Notes: a model not told the origin generated them from the letters alone. Numbered from the stretch's first letter, positions 26,592 to 36,375 are shown. The stretch is DNA of 64,000 bases from Streptomyces eurocidicus (GCF_002891295.1 NZ_LGUI01000006.1:434001-498000); one strand, 5' to 3'. A program made the numbers and translations.

Positions 26592-26870
26592 GCGTGGCAC
26601 GTCCTCTCTCACGTTCCGCTACCGGCGGCGGACCCACCGGCACATGGCCTCCACCTTCGCGGCAGGTTCACCGGCTGCAAAGGTCGGTATATCGCCAAGC
26701 CCATTACGGCGGAGATCGATCGATCACAATGGCGAATAAAGCGCCTCAGGGCAGGACACGGGGGCAAGTCGCGGATTTCGCCGCACCCGCCCACGATCCG
26801 CAACCCGGCCCACCGTGTGATAACAACTGCAGGTAGGGCCGCATTCACCCAACGGAAGAGAGCTTTCGGC

Positions 26871-27536
26871 ATGGCCGTCATCCACCACACCACCCTTAAA
26901 CCGAACAAGCTGGAGCTGCTCACCGTCTGGCTCCCCTCCCGCCCGTGGTACCACAGCCGCGCAGGCGAACCGGAGTTGGCCACGTCCGGCGGCTTCCGGC
27001 TGGACGATCCGCAAGGCGAAGTGGGGATCGAGTTCATCGTGGTCACCGACACCTCCGGCCCTCACCCGACCACCTACCTGGTGCCGCTCACCTATCGCGG
27101 TGCCCCGCTCGACGGCGCGGAGCACGCCCTCGTCGGCACCATGGAGCACGGGGTGCTGGGGCGTCGCTGGGTCTACGACGGCTGTCACGACCCCGTGCTG
27201 GTCACCCAGTTGCTCGCCCTGCTCGAGGGCCGGGTCCAGGCCCAGGACCAGAACACCAGCGACAGCCCCGACCGGGAAGTCACCTGCTCCTACACCGGTG
27301 AAGGCTCAGCCTCCGTGGCCTTCGCCACCACTGCTACCGATGATCAGGACGGTACCGCGCTGGCCGTCCCGCATGGCGCGACCCTCCGCCTGCACCGAGT
27401 CCTGCGGCCCGCCCAAGACGAGCCGCCGTTCCTTCCGCAGGGAGCGACCGGCCACGTCTCCGGTTCCTGGCACATGCTGGACGGCACTCGGGCCCGGGGG
27501 CTGTTCGCCGTCCTGCAAGCGAACTACCGGGCCTGA
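26871..27536 (+). CDS. Maltokinase N-terminal cap-like protein
   Basis: 221 aa from the ATG at 26871, with GGAAGAGAG upstream. The sequence matches the cap domain that precedes the kinase fold in actinobacterial maltokinases: TTLKPNKLELLTVWLPSRPW, GFRLDDPQGEVGIEFIVV, VPLTYRGAPLDGAEHALVG and GTMEHGVLGRRWVYDGCHDP are characteristic, including the HDPV motif. The kinase domain itself is absent, so this is a stand-alone cap protein, a form that occurs widely in streptomycetes and is often mis-annotated as a glucan-branching protein. No substrate or reaction can be assigned. Its nearest neighbours are not maltose or glycogen genes. Probably monocistronic, divergent from the beta-trefoil gene. Confidence 0.78.
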   Translation: MAVIHHTTLKPNKLELLTVWLPSRPWYHSRAGEPELATSGGFRLDDPQGEVGIEFIVVTDTSGPHPTTYLVPLTYRGAPLDGAEHALVGTMEHGVLGRRWVYDGCHDPVLVTQLLALLEGRVQAQDQNTSDSPDREVTCSYTGEGSASVAFATTATDDQDGTALAVPHGATLRLHRVLRPAQDEPPFLPQGATGHVSGSWHMLDGTRARGLFAVLQANYRA

Positions 27537-27655
27537 AGCATGTGCCACGACCCGCACCGCCTGGTGAAGATGGCCTGCGCGTTCACGGAGAAGCGGCAAT
27601 TACGGCCGGCCGTGCCGCCTCGGCGGAAGGCCCTGACGCATCTCGTGACAGCACG

Positions 27656-28675
27656 TCACGACGCCATGGCCGGAGCCGCCGGGGCGCGGTTCCAGCGCAT
27701 CCGGGACCAGGGCAGAGCCAGCCGGCTCTGGTCGGGCACCTCTCGCGGGGCGAGGTCCTCGATCGGGATGGCCTCGCGGTGGCGGGCGTAGACGGTGTCG
27801 ACGTAGCGGTGACCGGTGTCGGCGGCGATGAAGAGGACCGTTCGTTCGGGGGAACGGTCGCGTTCATGACGGGCGGCCAGATAGCCCGCGCCGGTCGACA
27901 GGCCCGCGAAGACCGCGTGTCGCCGCAGCAGGTCGACGCTTCCGGCCAGTGCGGCGTCGAACGAGATCCAGTGCAGGGTGTCGTACAGGTCGTGCGAGAC
28001 GTTGCCGAAGGGGATGGAGCTGCCGATCCCGGCGATGATGATCTCCGGATCGGAGACGTGCTCCGCGCCGAAGGTGACGCTGCCGTACGGCTGGACGCCG
28101 GCCAGTTCGACGTCCGCCGGTCCCCCCTGGGTCGCGCGCAGGTAGCGGGCCAGGGCCCCTGTCGAGGCCCCTGATCCGACCCCGCCGACGACGGTCAGCC
28201 CGTCCGCTCCGGTCGCCTCCCGGATCCGGTCGGCGATCGCACGGTAGCCGAGGTAGTGGATGTCGTCGTGGTACTGCCGCATCCAGTGGTACTCGGGGTG
28301 TTCGGCGAGAATCTCGTGGATCCGCTCGACGCGCCGCTTCTGGTCGAGCTTGAGGTCGCTGCACGGTTCCATCTGCTCCAGCGTCGCTCCGAATACGGCG
28401 AGCTGGGTGCGCAGCGTGTGGTCCACGGTCGTCGAGCCGACGATGTGGCAGCGCATGCCGTGCCGGTGGCAGGCCAGGGCGAGGGCGTACGCGTAGATGC
28501 CGCTGGAGCTGTCCAGCAGGGTGTCCCCGCGGCGCACCGTCCCGGTGTCCAGCAGGTGGCGTACCGCGGCGAGGGCGGAGACCACCTTCATCGTCTCAAA
28601 GCGCAGGCAGACGAGTCGGTCGTCGAGACGTATCAGGTCCGGGCGGCCGATCGACTCCGCGATGTGCTGATCCAT
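27656..28675 (-). CDS. PLP-dependent cysteine-synthase-family enzyme, SbnA-like (amino acid beta-replacement)
   Basis: 339 aa from ATG 28675, with AAGGAG upstream. Fold-type II PLP enzyme: the Schiff-base lysine is K30 in FETMKVVSAL, the substrate loop is LDSSSGIYAYAL (normally SSSGNxGxA), and the phosphate-binding Gly-rich turn is GVGSGASTGAL. The replacement of the usual Asn/Gly by Ile-Tyr in the loop and the MKV rather than SxKxR context set it apart from housekeeping CysK and point to SbnA-like synthases, which join O-phosphoserine to an amine to make diaminopropionate-type metallophore precursors. The gene is last in a six-gene operon with a GHMP kinase, DUF364 protein and siderophore-type importer, supporting a metallophore role. 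It overlaps the GHMP kinase gene by 80 bases, unusually long. Confidence 0.8.
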   Translation of the reverse strand: MDQHIAESIGRPDLIRLDDRLVCLRFETMKVVSALAAVRHLLDTGTVRRGDTLLDSSSGIYAYALALACHRHGMRCHIVGSTTVDHTLRTQLAVFGATLEQMEPCSDLKLDQKRRVERIHEILAEHPEYHWMRQYHDDIHYLGYRAIADRIREATGADGLTVVGGVGSGASTGALARYLRATQGGPADVELAGVQPYGSVTFGAEHVSDPEIIIAGIGSSIPFGNVSHDLYDTLHWISFDAALAGSVDLLRRHAVFAGLSTGAGYLAARHERDRSPERTVLFIAADTGHRYVDTVYARHREAIPIEDLAPREVPDQSRLALPWSRMRWNRAPAAPAMAS

Positions 28676-29639
28676 CCGGGAGCTCCTTGGTGGTGGTGAA
28701 CGTCGTGAAGGTCCGGGTGGCGGGGATGGCGTGGGCGTCCAGGGCGCGCAGGCAGCCGCGGACGCGGTGTCGCAGGCCCGGCGCGGCCGGGTCGAACAGC
28801 ACGCCCGCCACGGCGCCGCTGTGCGCGATCTGGACACCCGCCGCCCCGACCCGGCGGGCGATTCCGGTCAGTGCGTCGAACTCCGGGTGGCCGAGCACTC
28901 GCTGGCCGCGGCGGGCGCTGGCGGTGGCGACCTGGCCGAGCAGCCGTACGTCGCCGGTCGCCACCGCCCGGCGCAGCCGCGCGCGCATCCGCTCCCAGGC
29001 CCGTAGGTCGCTGTCGCCGGGTTCGCGTACGGGCAGGGACAGGGTGTCCACGGGCGCGCCCCCGCCGAGGGCGCAGCCCACCACGACCAGCGGCGGCAGG
29101 GCGGGGCCGAGGACCTCCAGGACCCGGCCCTCCCGCTGGGCGAACAGCACCGGGCGGCCGTCCAGCATCAGCGGGTCGCAGGCCGACTCCGCGCGCACGG
29201 CCAGCCGGGCGACCGTGCCGGGGGCCGGCCGCAACCCGTACGAGTCCGCGACCGCGCGCACGGTGGCGATCACATCGCTGGTGGAGCTGCCCATGCCCAG
29301 GCCCACCGGTACGTCACCGGTGAGCCGCAACTCCCCGCCGCAGGGCGGCCGGCCGGTCCGCTCCGCGCACTCCGCCACCGCGAGGGCCGCGGCGCGCGCG
29401 GCCTTCGTACGGTCGGCGGGTACGACGGTGAGCGCCTCGGGCGCCGTGCCGGGCCGGCGGACGAACTCGGCGCCGCTGCCCGGCCCGGCCATCGGCAGGG
29501 TGACCAGGCCCGCGCACCGGCGCCCTTCGTCGTCGGCGAAGACGCCCTGGAGGATCTCGCCGTGGTGGCAGGGGGCGTGCCCGGTGCCGGTGACCTCCCC
29601 ACCGGCACCGGGTACGGCCGTACGGGCGGTGGGAATCAC
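28596..29639 (-). CDS. GHMP-family kinase, PduX-like (amino acid hydroxyl kinase)
   Basis: 347 aa from a GTG at 29639 that overlaps the stop of the DUF364 gene in GTGA. N-terminal GTGHAPCHHGEILQGVF (18-34) matches the 'P-A-S-C-G-E-L-x-Q-G' signature of PduX L-threonine kinases, and PVGLGMGSSTSD (111-122) is the GHMP ATP-binding loop. A C-terminal GAAGVQIAHSGAVAGVLF is the third GHMP motif. Family knowledge: PduX phosphorylates the hydroxyl of threonine. Inference: here it makes O-phosphothreonine or O-phosphoserine as the activated donor for the adjacent SbnA-like enzyme, giving a 2,3-diamino acid or N-substituted derivative. The C-terminal ~27 residues overlap the next gene and look unconserved, so the real end of the folded protein is probably near residue 320. 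Confidence 0.78.
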   Translation of the reverse strand: MIPTARTAVPGAGGEVTGTGHAPCHHGEILQGVFADDEGRRCAGLVTLPMAGPGSGAEFVRRPGTAPEALTVVPADRTKAARAAALAVAECAERTGRPPCGGELRLTGDVPVGLGMGSSTSDVIATVRAVADSYGLRPAPGTVARLAVRAESACDPLMLDGRPVLFAQREGRVLEVLGPALPPLVVVGCALGGGAPVDTLSLPVREPGDSDLRAWERMRARLRRAVATGDVRLLGQVATASARRGQRVLGHPEFDALTGIARRVGAAGVQIAHSGAVAGVLFDPAAPGLRHRVRGCLRALDAHAIPATRTFTTFTTTKELPDGSAHRGVDRPPGPDTSRRPTRLPAL

Positions 29640-30472
29640 GCGCCGCCCACCGTGCGGTAGCGGTACAGGCCCGTCTCCTCGGCGCTGAACTGGGAGAAGG
29701 GGAAGGGTTCCGCGGACAGGGCGGTGACACCCGAGCCGAGGAAGGCGCGGGCGACGGCGCTGCCGGTCTGCGCGTAGACGATCAGCGGGATGTCCCGGGA
29801 CCGGCAGCGCTCCAGGATGGTGTCGAACGAGCCGTTGCTCAGGGTCATCCCGGTGGCGACGACGGCCTCGGCACGGTCCAGCACCTCGTGCATGTCGTCG
29901 GTGACGGGGTCGCCCCACTGGGTGGCCTTGAGGTTGAGGTCGCAGGGCAGCGGCCGGCCGCCGCGCTCGCGTATCGCCGCGATCAGCGGGTTGACGACGC
30001 CGATGAGGCCGACCTTCGCGCCCTCCTCGATGTCCAGCAGGCCGGCGATGGCCGCGTCGCGGGCCTTCGCACGGACCTCCGGGGTACCGGCGGGCAGGGT
30101 GACGGGCTCGGCGTCGCCCGCCTCGGCGGCCGCGCGGTGGGGGCGGGTCTCGGAGAGGTAGGCGTCGAGGGCGGCGATCCGCAGCGGGCGCGGGGCCTCG
30201 CGCAGCAGGACGTCGAGCGGGGTGCCGGAGGAGTCGCGGCAGATCGACGGGTCGATCTCGCCGGCCTCGAAGGCACAGCCGCCGAAGGAGCCGCCGAGGC
30301 GGACCAGGACGTACTGGTTGAGGTAGGTGGTGTCGCCGCCGGCCAGGCGGGTGCCGTGGTGGATCCAGAACACGCTGGTCGCGACGAGTCCGGAGGGGAG
30401 CGGGCCGTGTTCGCCCGCGAGGACGGCTTCGACGAGCGCGTCGACGGTCGGGGTGGGGGTCGTCCGGGTCAT
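29636..30472 (-). CDS. DUF4213/DUF364 protein (putative heavy-metal chelation family)
   Basis: 278 aa from ATG 30472 (AAAGGAA upstream). The N-terminal half (DTTYLNQYVLVRLGGSFGGC, with IDPSICRDSSGTPLD) and the Rossmann-like C-terminal half (AKVGLIGVVNPLIAAIRERG; AEAVVATGMTLSNGSFDTIL) correspond to the DUF4213 and DUF364 domains of the family labelled 'putative heavy-metal chelation', whose biochemistry is not established. The Rossmann part could bind a nucleotide or adenylated ligand. It is the first enzyme gene downstream of the ABC importer and is translationally coupled to the GHMP kinase. Inference: it takes part in building or loading the metallophore made by the next two enzymes, or in releasing metal from it after uptake. 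Confidence 0.78.
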   Translation of the reverse strand: MTRTTPTPTVDALVEAVLAGEHGPLPSGLVATSVFWIHHGTRLAGGDTTYLNQYVLVRLGGSFGGCAFEAGEIDPSICRDSSGTPLDVLLREAPRPLRIAALDAYLSETRPHRAAAEAGDAEPVTLPAGTPEVRAKARDAAIAGLLDIEEGAKVGLIGVVNPLIAAIRERGGRPLPCDLNLKATQWGDPVTDDMHEVLDRAEAVVATGMTLSNGSFDTILERCRSRDIPLIVYAQTGSAVARAFLGSGVTALSAEPFPFSQFSAEETGLYRYRTVGGA

Positions 30473-30492
30473 GGGGTTCCTTTTCCTAGGGC

Positions 30493-31262
<770 letters not shown>

Positions 31263-31266
<4 letters not shown>

Positions 31267-32381
31267 AGTTCACCTCTCTTGCGCAGGACGAGGAGGAAGA
31301 GCGGCACGCCGAGCAGCGCGGTGAGCACGCCCACGGGGACCTCGCGGGGCGCGAAGGCGATCCGCGCCAGCGCGTCCGTCCACACCAGGAACACCGCGCC
31401 CGCGAGCGCCGCGTACGGCAGCAGCACCCGGTGCGGCGGCCCGACGAGGAACCGCACGCCGTGGGGGACGATCAGCCCGACGAAACCGATGGCGCCGACG
31501 GTGGCCACCGCCACCGCGGTCAGTGTGGCCGTGACCACGAGCAGCAGCATCCGTGTGCGCCGGACGCCGATCCCGAGGGACGCGGCGGTGTCGGTGCCGA
31601 ACGCGAGCCCGTCGAGGGCGTTCGAGCGGAGCCACGCGGCCAGCAGCCCCAGCGGGGTGACGATCGCGCAGACCACGACGGTGTTCCAGCGTGCCGGCGC
31701 CATCGAGCCCAGCAGCCAGTGGGTGACGGCCCTCGTGGTGTCCGCGTCCGCCGAGGCCATCAGGACGAGCGAGGTCAGCGCGGTGAAGAGCTGGCCGACG
31801 ACCACGCCGGTGAGGACGATACGGGCCGAGTCCAGACCGGTGCGCCGCAGCAGCGCCAGCAGCAGCCCGAAGGAGAGCAGCGCCCCGGCGAGCGCGCCGC
31901 CGGTGACCCCGAGCGCGCTCGCGCCCACGCCGAGGACGATCACGGCGACGGCTCCGGTGGAGGCGCCCGAGGAGACGCCGAGCAGGTAGGGGTCGGCGAG
32001 CGCGTTGCGGGTGACCGCCTGGAGCACCGTGCCGCACACGGCGAGCGAGGCGCCGACGAGGGCGGCCATCAGCACGCGCGGCAGCCGGAGGTCCCAGATG
32101 AGGGAGTCCACCAATGGGGGCAACGGCTCCACGTCCAGGCCGAGACGGGTGCCGAGGACGCGGGCGAGGTCGGTCCAGCCCACGTCGGCGGTGCCGATGC
32201 GTACGGCCGCCGTGACCGAGCCCGCCAGGGCGAGCGCGGCGAGGAGGAAGAGGACCGCCCGGGTCGCGGCGGACCGGCCGGACCGCGGGGTGGTGGCGGG
32301 GCCCTCCGTCACCACCCGCCCGCGGGCCGCCGGAAGCAGGAGGTCCACCGCCCCCGCCCGGGCTACCGGCTCAGCGGGCAT
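31263..32381 (-). CDS. FecCD-family ABC permease
   Basis: 372 aa with about ten predicted membrane helices beginning at AVLFLLAALALAGSV. Signatures of the BtuC/FecCD family: DLRLPRVLMAALVGASLAVCGTVLQAVTRN (read here in pieces: DLRLPRVLMA and LQAVTRNALADP), GVSSGAS, and the cytoplasmic coupling region GFVGLIVPHGVRFLVG. A single permease subunit is encoded, so it probably works as a homodimer. The start overlaps the end of the binding-protein gene by 11 bases. The N-terminal ~40 residues are polar and may be shorter in reality. Confidence 0.93.
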
Positions 32382-33405
32382 AGCCGAGGTCCTTCATCCC
32401 CTTGGCCAGCAGTCCCAGGGCGTGCACCGAGCGCACGGACGGGTCCAGCTCGATGCCCGGCACCTCAAGGATCTTGTTGTCACGGACCGCCGCGAGCTTG
32501 GACACCACCGGGTGCCCGGTCATCGCGGCGCGCTTCTCGGCGGCGCTGTCGCCCGGCCGTCCGCGCTCGGACAGGTCGCCTATCACGATGAAGTCGGGGT
32601 CGCGCTCGGCGACTTCTTCCCAGGAGACCTCCGGCCAGTCCTCGTTCACGTCGTCGAAGGCGTTCTTCGCGCCGATGATCCGGCTCATCTCGCTGGGCAG
32701 GCCGCTCTTGCCCGCCACGTACGGCATGCCGTTGAAGACGGAGTAGAGGTAGACCACGGTGGGCCGGTCGTCGCCCCGGGGAACCTTGGCGGCGTTCTCC
32801 CCGGCCTCGGCGACCGCCGCGCGCTGGTCGGCGGCGAGTTTACGGGCCCGCTGCTCGGTGCCGAAGACCTTGCCCAGGTTCTCGTAGTCGGAGAAGAGCA
32901 GCTCGAAGGGGGTCTTGCCGGCCGGGTTCCGCTGCGGGCAGTCGACGGCGCTGACGAAGGTGGGGACCTTGAGGGAGGCCAGCTCCTCGCGGGTGCCGGC
33001 GCGGTCCTTGGTGTAGAGGTCCGTGGAGCCGGCGACGACGAAGTCGGGTCCGGCGGCGCGCAGTTGCTCGCCGGTGGCGATCTTCGGGGCGATGACCGGG
33101 ACCTTGGCGTACGCGGCCTCGTACTGGGCGGGGATCTTCGTCTTGAGGTTGGCCGTTCCCGCCATCCGGTCCTGGAGCCCGAGTTCGAGCAGGGTCTCGG
33201 TCGAGGTCTGGTCCAGGGCGACGGCCCGCTTCGGGGGCCCCGCGACGGACACCTGGCGGCCGCAGCTGGTGACGGAGGCCGCCGGGGCGGAGGCCCGGGC
33301 GCCGGGCCCGGCGTCCGTCCTGGAGCCGTCGCCGGCTGCCGTGGAGCAGCCCGCGGTGGCGAGGGCGATGGTCAGGGCGATGCCGAGGCGGGCTGGGTGG
33401 CGCAT
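32371..33405 (-). CDS. Metallophore-binding lipoprotein of ABC importer (FecB/FhuD class)
   Basis: 344 aa from ATG 33405 with GGAGAA upstream. The signal peptide ends in LATAGC (lipobox, Cys20), so the mature protein is anchored on the outer face of the membrane. The body has the class III binding-protein pattern: PKRAVALDQTSTETLLELGL at the N-lobe start, AAGPDFVVAGS, a long connecting helix, and WPEVSWEEVAERDPDFIVIG in the C-lobe. First gene of the minus-strand operon; its promoter region carries the Fur/Zur-like dyad at 33493-33518, which predicts repression when metal is sufficient. Ligand unknown. Confidence 0.92.
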   Translation of the reverse strand: MRHPARLGIALTIALATAGCSTAAGDGSRTDAGPGARASAPAASVTSCGRQVSVAGPPKRAVALDQTSTETLLELGLQDRMAGTANLKTKIPAQYEAAYAKVPVIAPKIATGEQLRAAGPDFVVAGSTDLYTKDRAGTREELASLKVPTFVSAVDCPQRNPAGKTPFELLFSDYENLGKVFGTEQRARKLAADQRAAVAEAGENAAKVPRGDDRPTVVYLYSVFNGMPYVAGKSGLPSEMSRIIGAKNAFDDVNEDWPEVSWEEVAERDPDFIVIGDLSERGRPGDSAAEKRAAMTGHPVVSKLAAVRDNKILEVPGIELDPSVRSVHALGLLAKGMKDLGYAR

Positions 33406-33492
33406 GGGTTCTCCGGTCTGGGGGGGGAGGCGGGAGGAAGGCGTGGGTGTTGTCGTGCACCGGGCAGGAGTGCCGCGTTCGAAGGGTACTGT

Positions 33493-33518
33493 AATGGTAT
33501 TCATTTTCATTAATGAAT
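33493..33518. promoter_or_regulatory. Fur-family (Zur- or Fur-like) operator between divergent importer and exporter genes
   Basis: An AT-rich island in very GC-rich DNA. AATGGTATT-C-ATTTTCATT (33493-33511) is an imperfect 9-1-9 dyad of the size bound by Fur-family dimers, and the minus strand reads TGAAAATGA, the core of actinobacterial Zur boxes. It overlaps a second, perfect dyad ATTCATT-N6-AATGAAT (33499-33518). It lies 88 bases before the lipoprotein start and about 50 before the exporter start, suited to repress both. The exact regulator (Zur, Fur or other) is an inference. Confidence 0.6.
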
Positions 33519-33569
33519 CCGGGTGCGGTCCGCCGCACCGCCACCCCACCCCCGAGGAGCAACCACACC

Positions 33570-34832
33570 GTGCCGACCACACCCGCGCCGACCGCGGCCA
33601 AGACCGATGCCCCGCCCCCGCGTTCGGTCCTCCGCGACACCGCGTTCCTGCGCCTGTGGGCGGGCACCACCGCCTCCGGCCTCGCGACCTGGGCCCTGCC
33701 CTTCGTCCTCGGACTCGCCGTCCTCCACCGCGACCTCGGCGCCGCCGGCCTCGGCCTGGTCCTCGCCGCACGCACCGCCGGCTTCCTCGTCGCCGTCGCC
33801 GTCGGCGGTGTGCTGGCCGACCGGCACTCCCGCCGCGCGGTCGTCCTCTGGTCGGCCCTCGCGGCCGCGGTCGCCGCGCCCCTCCTCGCCGCCGGCCTCG
33901 GCCGCTCGCTCGTGCTGATGGCGGCCGCCGCCGCCCTCGCGGGCGCCGGCCAGGGCGCCTGCCGTCCGGCGTTCCAGGCGCTCACCGCCGAGACCGTCGC
34001 CCCCGAGCGCCGCCAGCAGGCCAACGCCGCCATGACCATGGCGGTACGCAGCGCCACGCTCACCGGACCCGCCCTGACCGCGCTGCTCGCGGCCTTCCTC
34101 GACGTCCCGACGCTCCTGCTCGGCATCGGCCTGCTCTGGCTGGTCGCCGCGCTCGTCCCGGGCAGGGGGGACGCCACCGCGAACCCCGCCGCGGAGCCCG
34201 CCCCGCGCGCCGGCTTCCGCGCCGAATTCCTCGAGGGGATACGCGAGGCGCGCCGCCACCCCTGGTTCCTCGCCGGGCTCGCCGCCCTCGTCGCCGTCAT
34301 CGCCCTCGGCTACTCCGCCACCAGCGTCGCCCTGCCCCTGATCAGCCGGGACCGCTACGACACCGAGTGGGTGCTGGCCGCGGCCATGACCGCGTACACC
34401 GTGGGCGCGCTCGGCGGGGCCCTGGTCATCGCCCGCCTACGGCCGCGCTCCCAGGGCTGGGCGGCCTTCGCCGGGCTGGCCGCGTACGGCGTCGCGCCGC
34501 TGAGCCTGGTGCTGCCCGTGCACCCGGTCGTGGTCGTCGCCGCGTACGCCGTCGCCGGGATCGGCATCGAGTTGTTCAACGTGCCCTGGTTCACGGCCAC
34601 CCAGCGCGAGGTCGCCCCGGAGAAGCTGGCCCGCGTCTCCTCGCTGGACTTCCTGGTCTCCTACGGCCTGGCGCCGGTCGGCCTGGCCCTGATCGCCCCG
34701 GCCATCGACGCGTTCGGGGTCACCCCCGTCCTCGCCGTGTGCGCCGCCGCCTGCTTCCTCGTACCGGCCGCGGCGGCGCTGGTGCCCACCGCCCGCCACT
34801 TCGCGCGTACGGCCCCGGCGGCGACGGACTGA
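33570..34832 (+). CDS. MFS exporter, EntS-like (putative metallophore efflux)
   Basis: 420 aa from GTG 33570, set by GAGGAG ten bases upstream; an ATG at 33513 lies inside the operator and has no ribosome site. Twelve membrane helices, with LADRHSRRAVVLW as the loop 2-3 motif (GxLaDRxxRR) and APERRQQANAAM between helices 4 and 5, as in the EntS/MFS_3 enterobactin-exporter branch. Divergent from the importer operon and sharing its operator region, it is the natural partner to secrete the metallophore made by the GHMP kinase and SbnA-like enzyme. A perfect hairpin follows the stop. Confidence 0.88.
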   Translation: MPTTPAPTAAKTDAPPPRSVLRDTAFLRLWAGTTASGLATWALPFVLGLAVLHRDLGAAGLGLVLAARTAGFLVAVAVGGVLADRHSRRAVVLWSALAAAVAAPLLAAGLGRSLVLMAAAAALAGAGQGACRPAFQALTAETVAPERRQQANAAMTMAVRSATLTGPALTALLAAFLDVPTLLLGIGLLWLVAALVPGRGDATANPAAEPAPRAGFRAEFLEGIREARRHPWFLAGLAALVAVIALGYSATSVALPLISRDRYDTEWVLAAAMTAYTVGALGGALVIARLRPRSQGWAAFAGLAAYGVAPLSLVLPVHPVVVVAAYAVAGIGIELFNVPWFTATQREVAPEKLARVSSLDFLVSYGLAPVGLALIAPAIDAFGVTPVLAVCAAACFLVPAAAALVPTARHFARTAPAATD

Positions 34833-34856
34833 CGCGGGGGGCACGGCGGGGCACGC

Positions 34857-34877
34857 GAGGGCCCCGCCGGGGCCCTC
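34857..34877 (+). terminator. Hairpin after MFS exporter gene
   Basis: GAGGGCCCC and GGGGCCCTC form a perfect 9-bp stem with a 3-base loop 24 bases after the stop codon. Confidence 0.65.
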
Positions 34878-34954
34878 CCCAGGGCCAGGACCAGCGGTTT
34901 TCCTCATCTTGAGGCCCGAAGTCAGCACCGGACCACCGCGGGTCCCGGACCCCG

Positions 34955-35180
34955 TTACGAGCTCAGCCGGCCGCCTCCCATCGGTATCCAGGTCAGGCTC
35001 AGCGTGTCCTCGGACGTTCCGAGGAGGTGGACGCCGCCGCGCGCGACGAGGTCGTCGAGGCTCAGGTGCGGGCGGATGACGCCGACCTGTGTGGTGAGCG
35101 TGGTCGACACGGCCCCGTCGGCCAGTGCCGCCTCCAGCCGGAAGACCGTGGTGTCGTGCAGCGGCGGGGACTGCGGTACG
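34955..35180 (-). pseudogene. Start-less coding fragment, family unknown
   Basis: One minus-strand frame from about 35180 to the TAA at 34955 reads like real protein (PPLHDTTVFRLEAALADG, LTTQVGVIRPHLSLDDLVAR, LGTSEDTLSLTWIPMGG) and differs from the low-complexity Arg/Pro text of the other frames. No acceptable start codon or ribosome site precedes it, so it is either the 3' end of a gene whose front was deleted or a chance frame. The rest of the 34833-35307 gap shows only the exporter terminator and the promoter of the next gene. Confidence 0.35.
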
Positions 35181-35307
35181 CACCGCGAAGGCGCCGGCGC
35201 CCCGGGTACCCGGCCGGGCCAGAGTGATCTGCGGGGCCGCAGCGGCCTGCGCCGGGACCTGCCATGCTGAGCGGGTTCGATTCGACCCTCACACCTTGGA
35301 GGTCTTG

Positions 35308-36375
35308 ATGCGCGCAGGCGTCGTTGTCGCCGCGGAGCCCGGTGTGGAGGACCTCGCCGCGCGGGCCGAGGAGTTGGGCCTGCACAGCTTCTGGGTCAAC
35401 GACACCCCGATGGTCCACGGCGACCCCTTCGTCGCCTTGAGCCTGTGCGCGAAGGCCACCAGCCGTATCAGGCTCGGCATCGGCGTGACCTCACCGGCGC
35501 TGCGCTCGGCCCCGGCCGCCGCGAGCGGGCTCGCCAGCCTCAACGCCCTGGCACCGGGCCGGATCGTCTGCGCGGTCGGCACCGGAAACACCGCCCGGCG
35601 CACCCTGGGCATGCGGCCGACCACGGCGGCCAGGCTGGAGGACTTCACCGCCGCACTGCAGGACCTGTGCGCCGGACGTCCGACCGAGTACCGCGAAGGT
35701 GACCGGGTCCGCGACATCCGGTTCCTGCACGCCGGGGCGCACGTGAACACCACCGACCCGATCGAGTTCGTCGTGGCCGCGCTGCTCGGACCGAAGGCCG
35801 CCGCCGTCGCCGGCCGCCGTGGCACCGGCCTCATCTCCTTCGGACTGCTGGACCCCACCGCCTGGCACGCGATGCACGACACCCGCCGCCACGCCGCCCA
35901 GGGCACACCCCGCGACCCCGGCTCCCACACGGGCTCCTACGTGGTCACCGCGCTCCACCTGCTCGACGAGGACGAGGACCCCCACGGCGACGCGGCCCGG
36001 GACGCGACGGGCCACCTCGTCCTGTCACTGCTGGCCTTCGCCGCCGACACGGCCGCCGACACACCCGCCTTCGCCGAACAGCTCGGCCCCGAGGAACGCG
36101 AGGCGGTGCGGCGGCTCCTCGACCGGCGCGGCACCACCGCCACCGCGCCGGACCGGCACACCAAGCTCTACCCCAACTACCTCGGACGCATCGCACCGCA
36201 GGACCGGGACCTGGTCCTGCCCTCGCTGATGAACACCCTGGCCCTGGTCGGCACCCGCGACGACCTCCTCACCCGCATCACCACCCTGGAACAGGCCGGC
36301 GTCGACGAACTCCTCATCCAGCCGGTGATCGACCCACCCACCGAGATGGCCCGGCTCGCGAAACTCCTCACCTGA
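35308..36375 (+). CDS. LLM-class flavin/F420-dependent oxidoreductase
   Basis: 355 aa, ATG with TTGGAGGT seven bases upstream. Bacterial-luciferase-like TIM-barrel pattern: LAARAEELGLHSFWVNDTP, RIRLGIGVTSPALRSAPA, ALAPGRIVCAVGTGN, and a late VGTRDDLLTRITTLEQAGVDELLIQP that is the phosphate/cofactor-binding end of the barrel. The family uses FMN or F420 to hydroxylate, cleave or reduce small organic substrates; the lack of an obvious flavin reductase partner nearby and the actinobacterial setting make F420 plausible. Apparently monocistronic. The substrate cannot be inferred from the neighbours. Confidence 0.85.
   Translation: MRAGVVVAAEPGVEDLAARAEELGLHSFWVNDTPMVHGDPFVALSLCAKATSRIRLGIGVTSPALRSAPAAASGLASLNALAPGRIVCAVGTGNTARRTLGMRPTTAARLEDFTAALQDLCAGRPTEYREGDRVRDIRFLHAGAHVNTTDPIEFVVAALLGPKAAAVAGRRGTGLISFGLLDPTAWHAMHDTRRHAAQGTPRDPGSHTGSYVVTALHLLDEDEDPHGDAARDATGHLVLSLLAFAADTAADTPAFAEQLGPEEREAVRRLLDRRGTTATAPDRHTKLYPNYLGRIAPQDRDLVLPSLMNTLALVGTRDDLLTRITTLEQAGVDELLIQPVIDPPTEMARLAKLLT

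Noticed and set aside
33513..33569. ATG at 33513 as start of the MFS exporter
   Set aside because: It lies inside the operator, has no ribosome site, and would add a Pro/Arg-rich leader; GTG 33570 has GAGGAG at the right distance.
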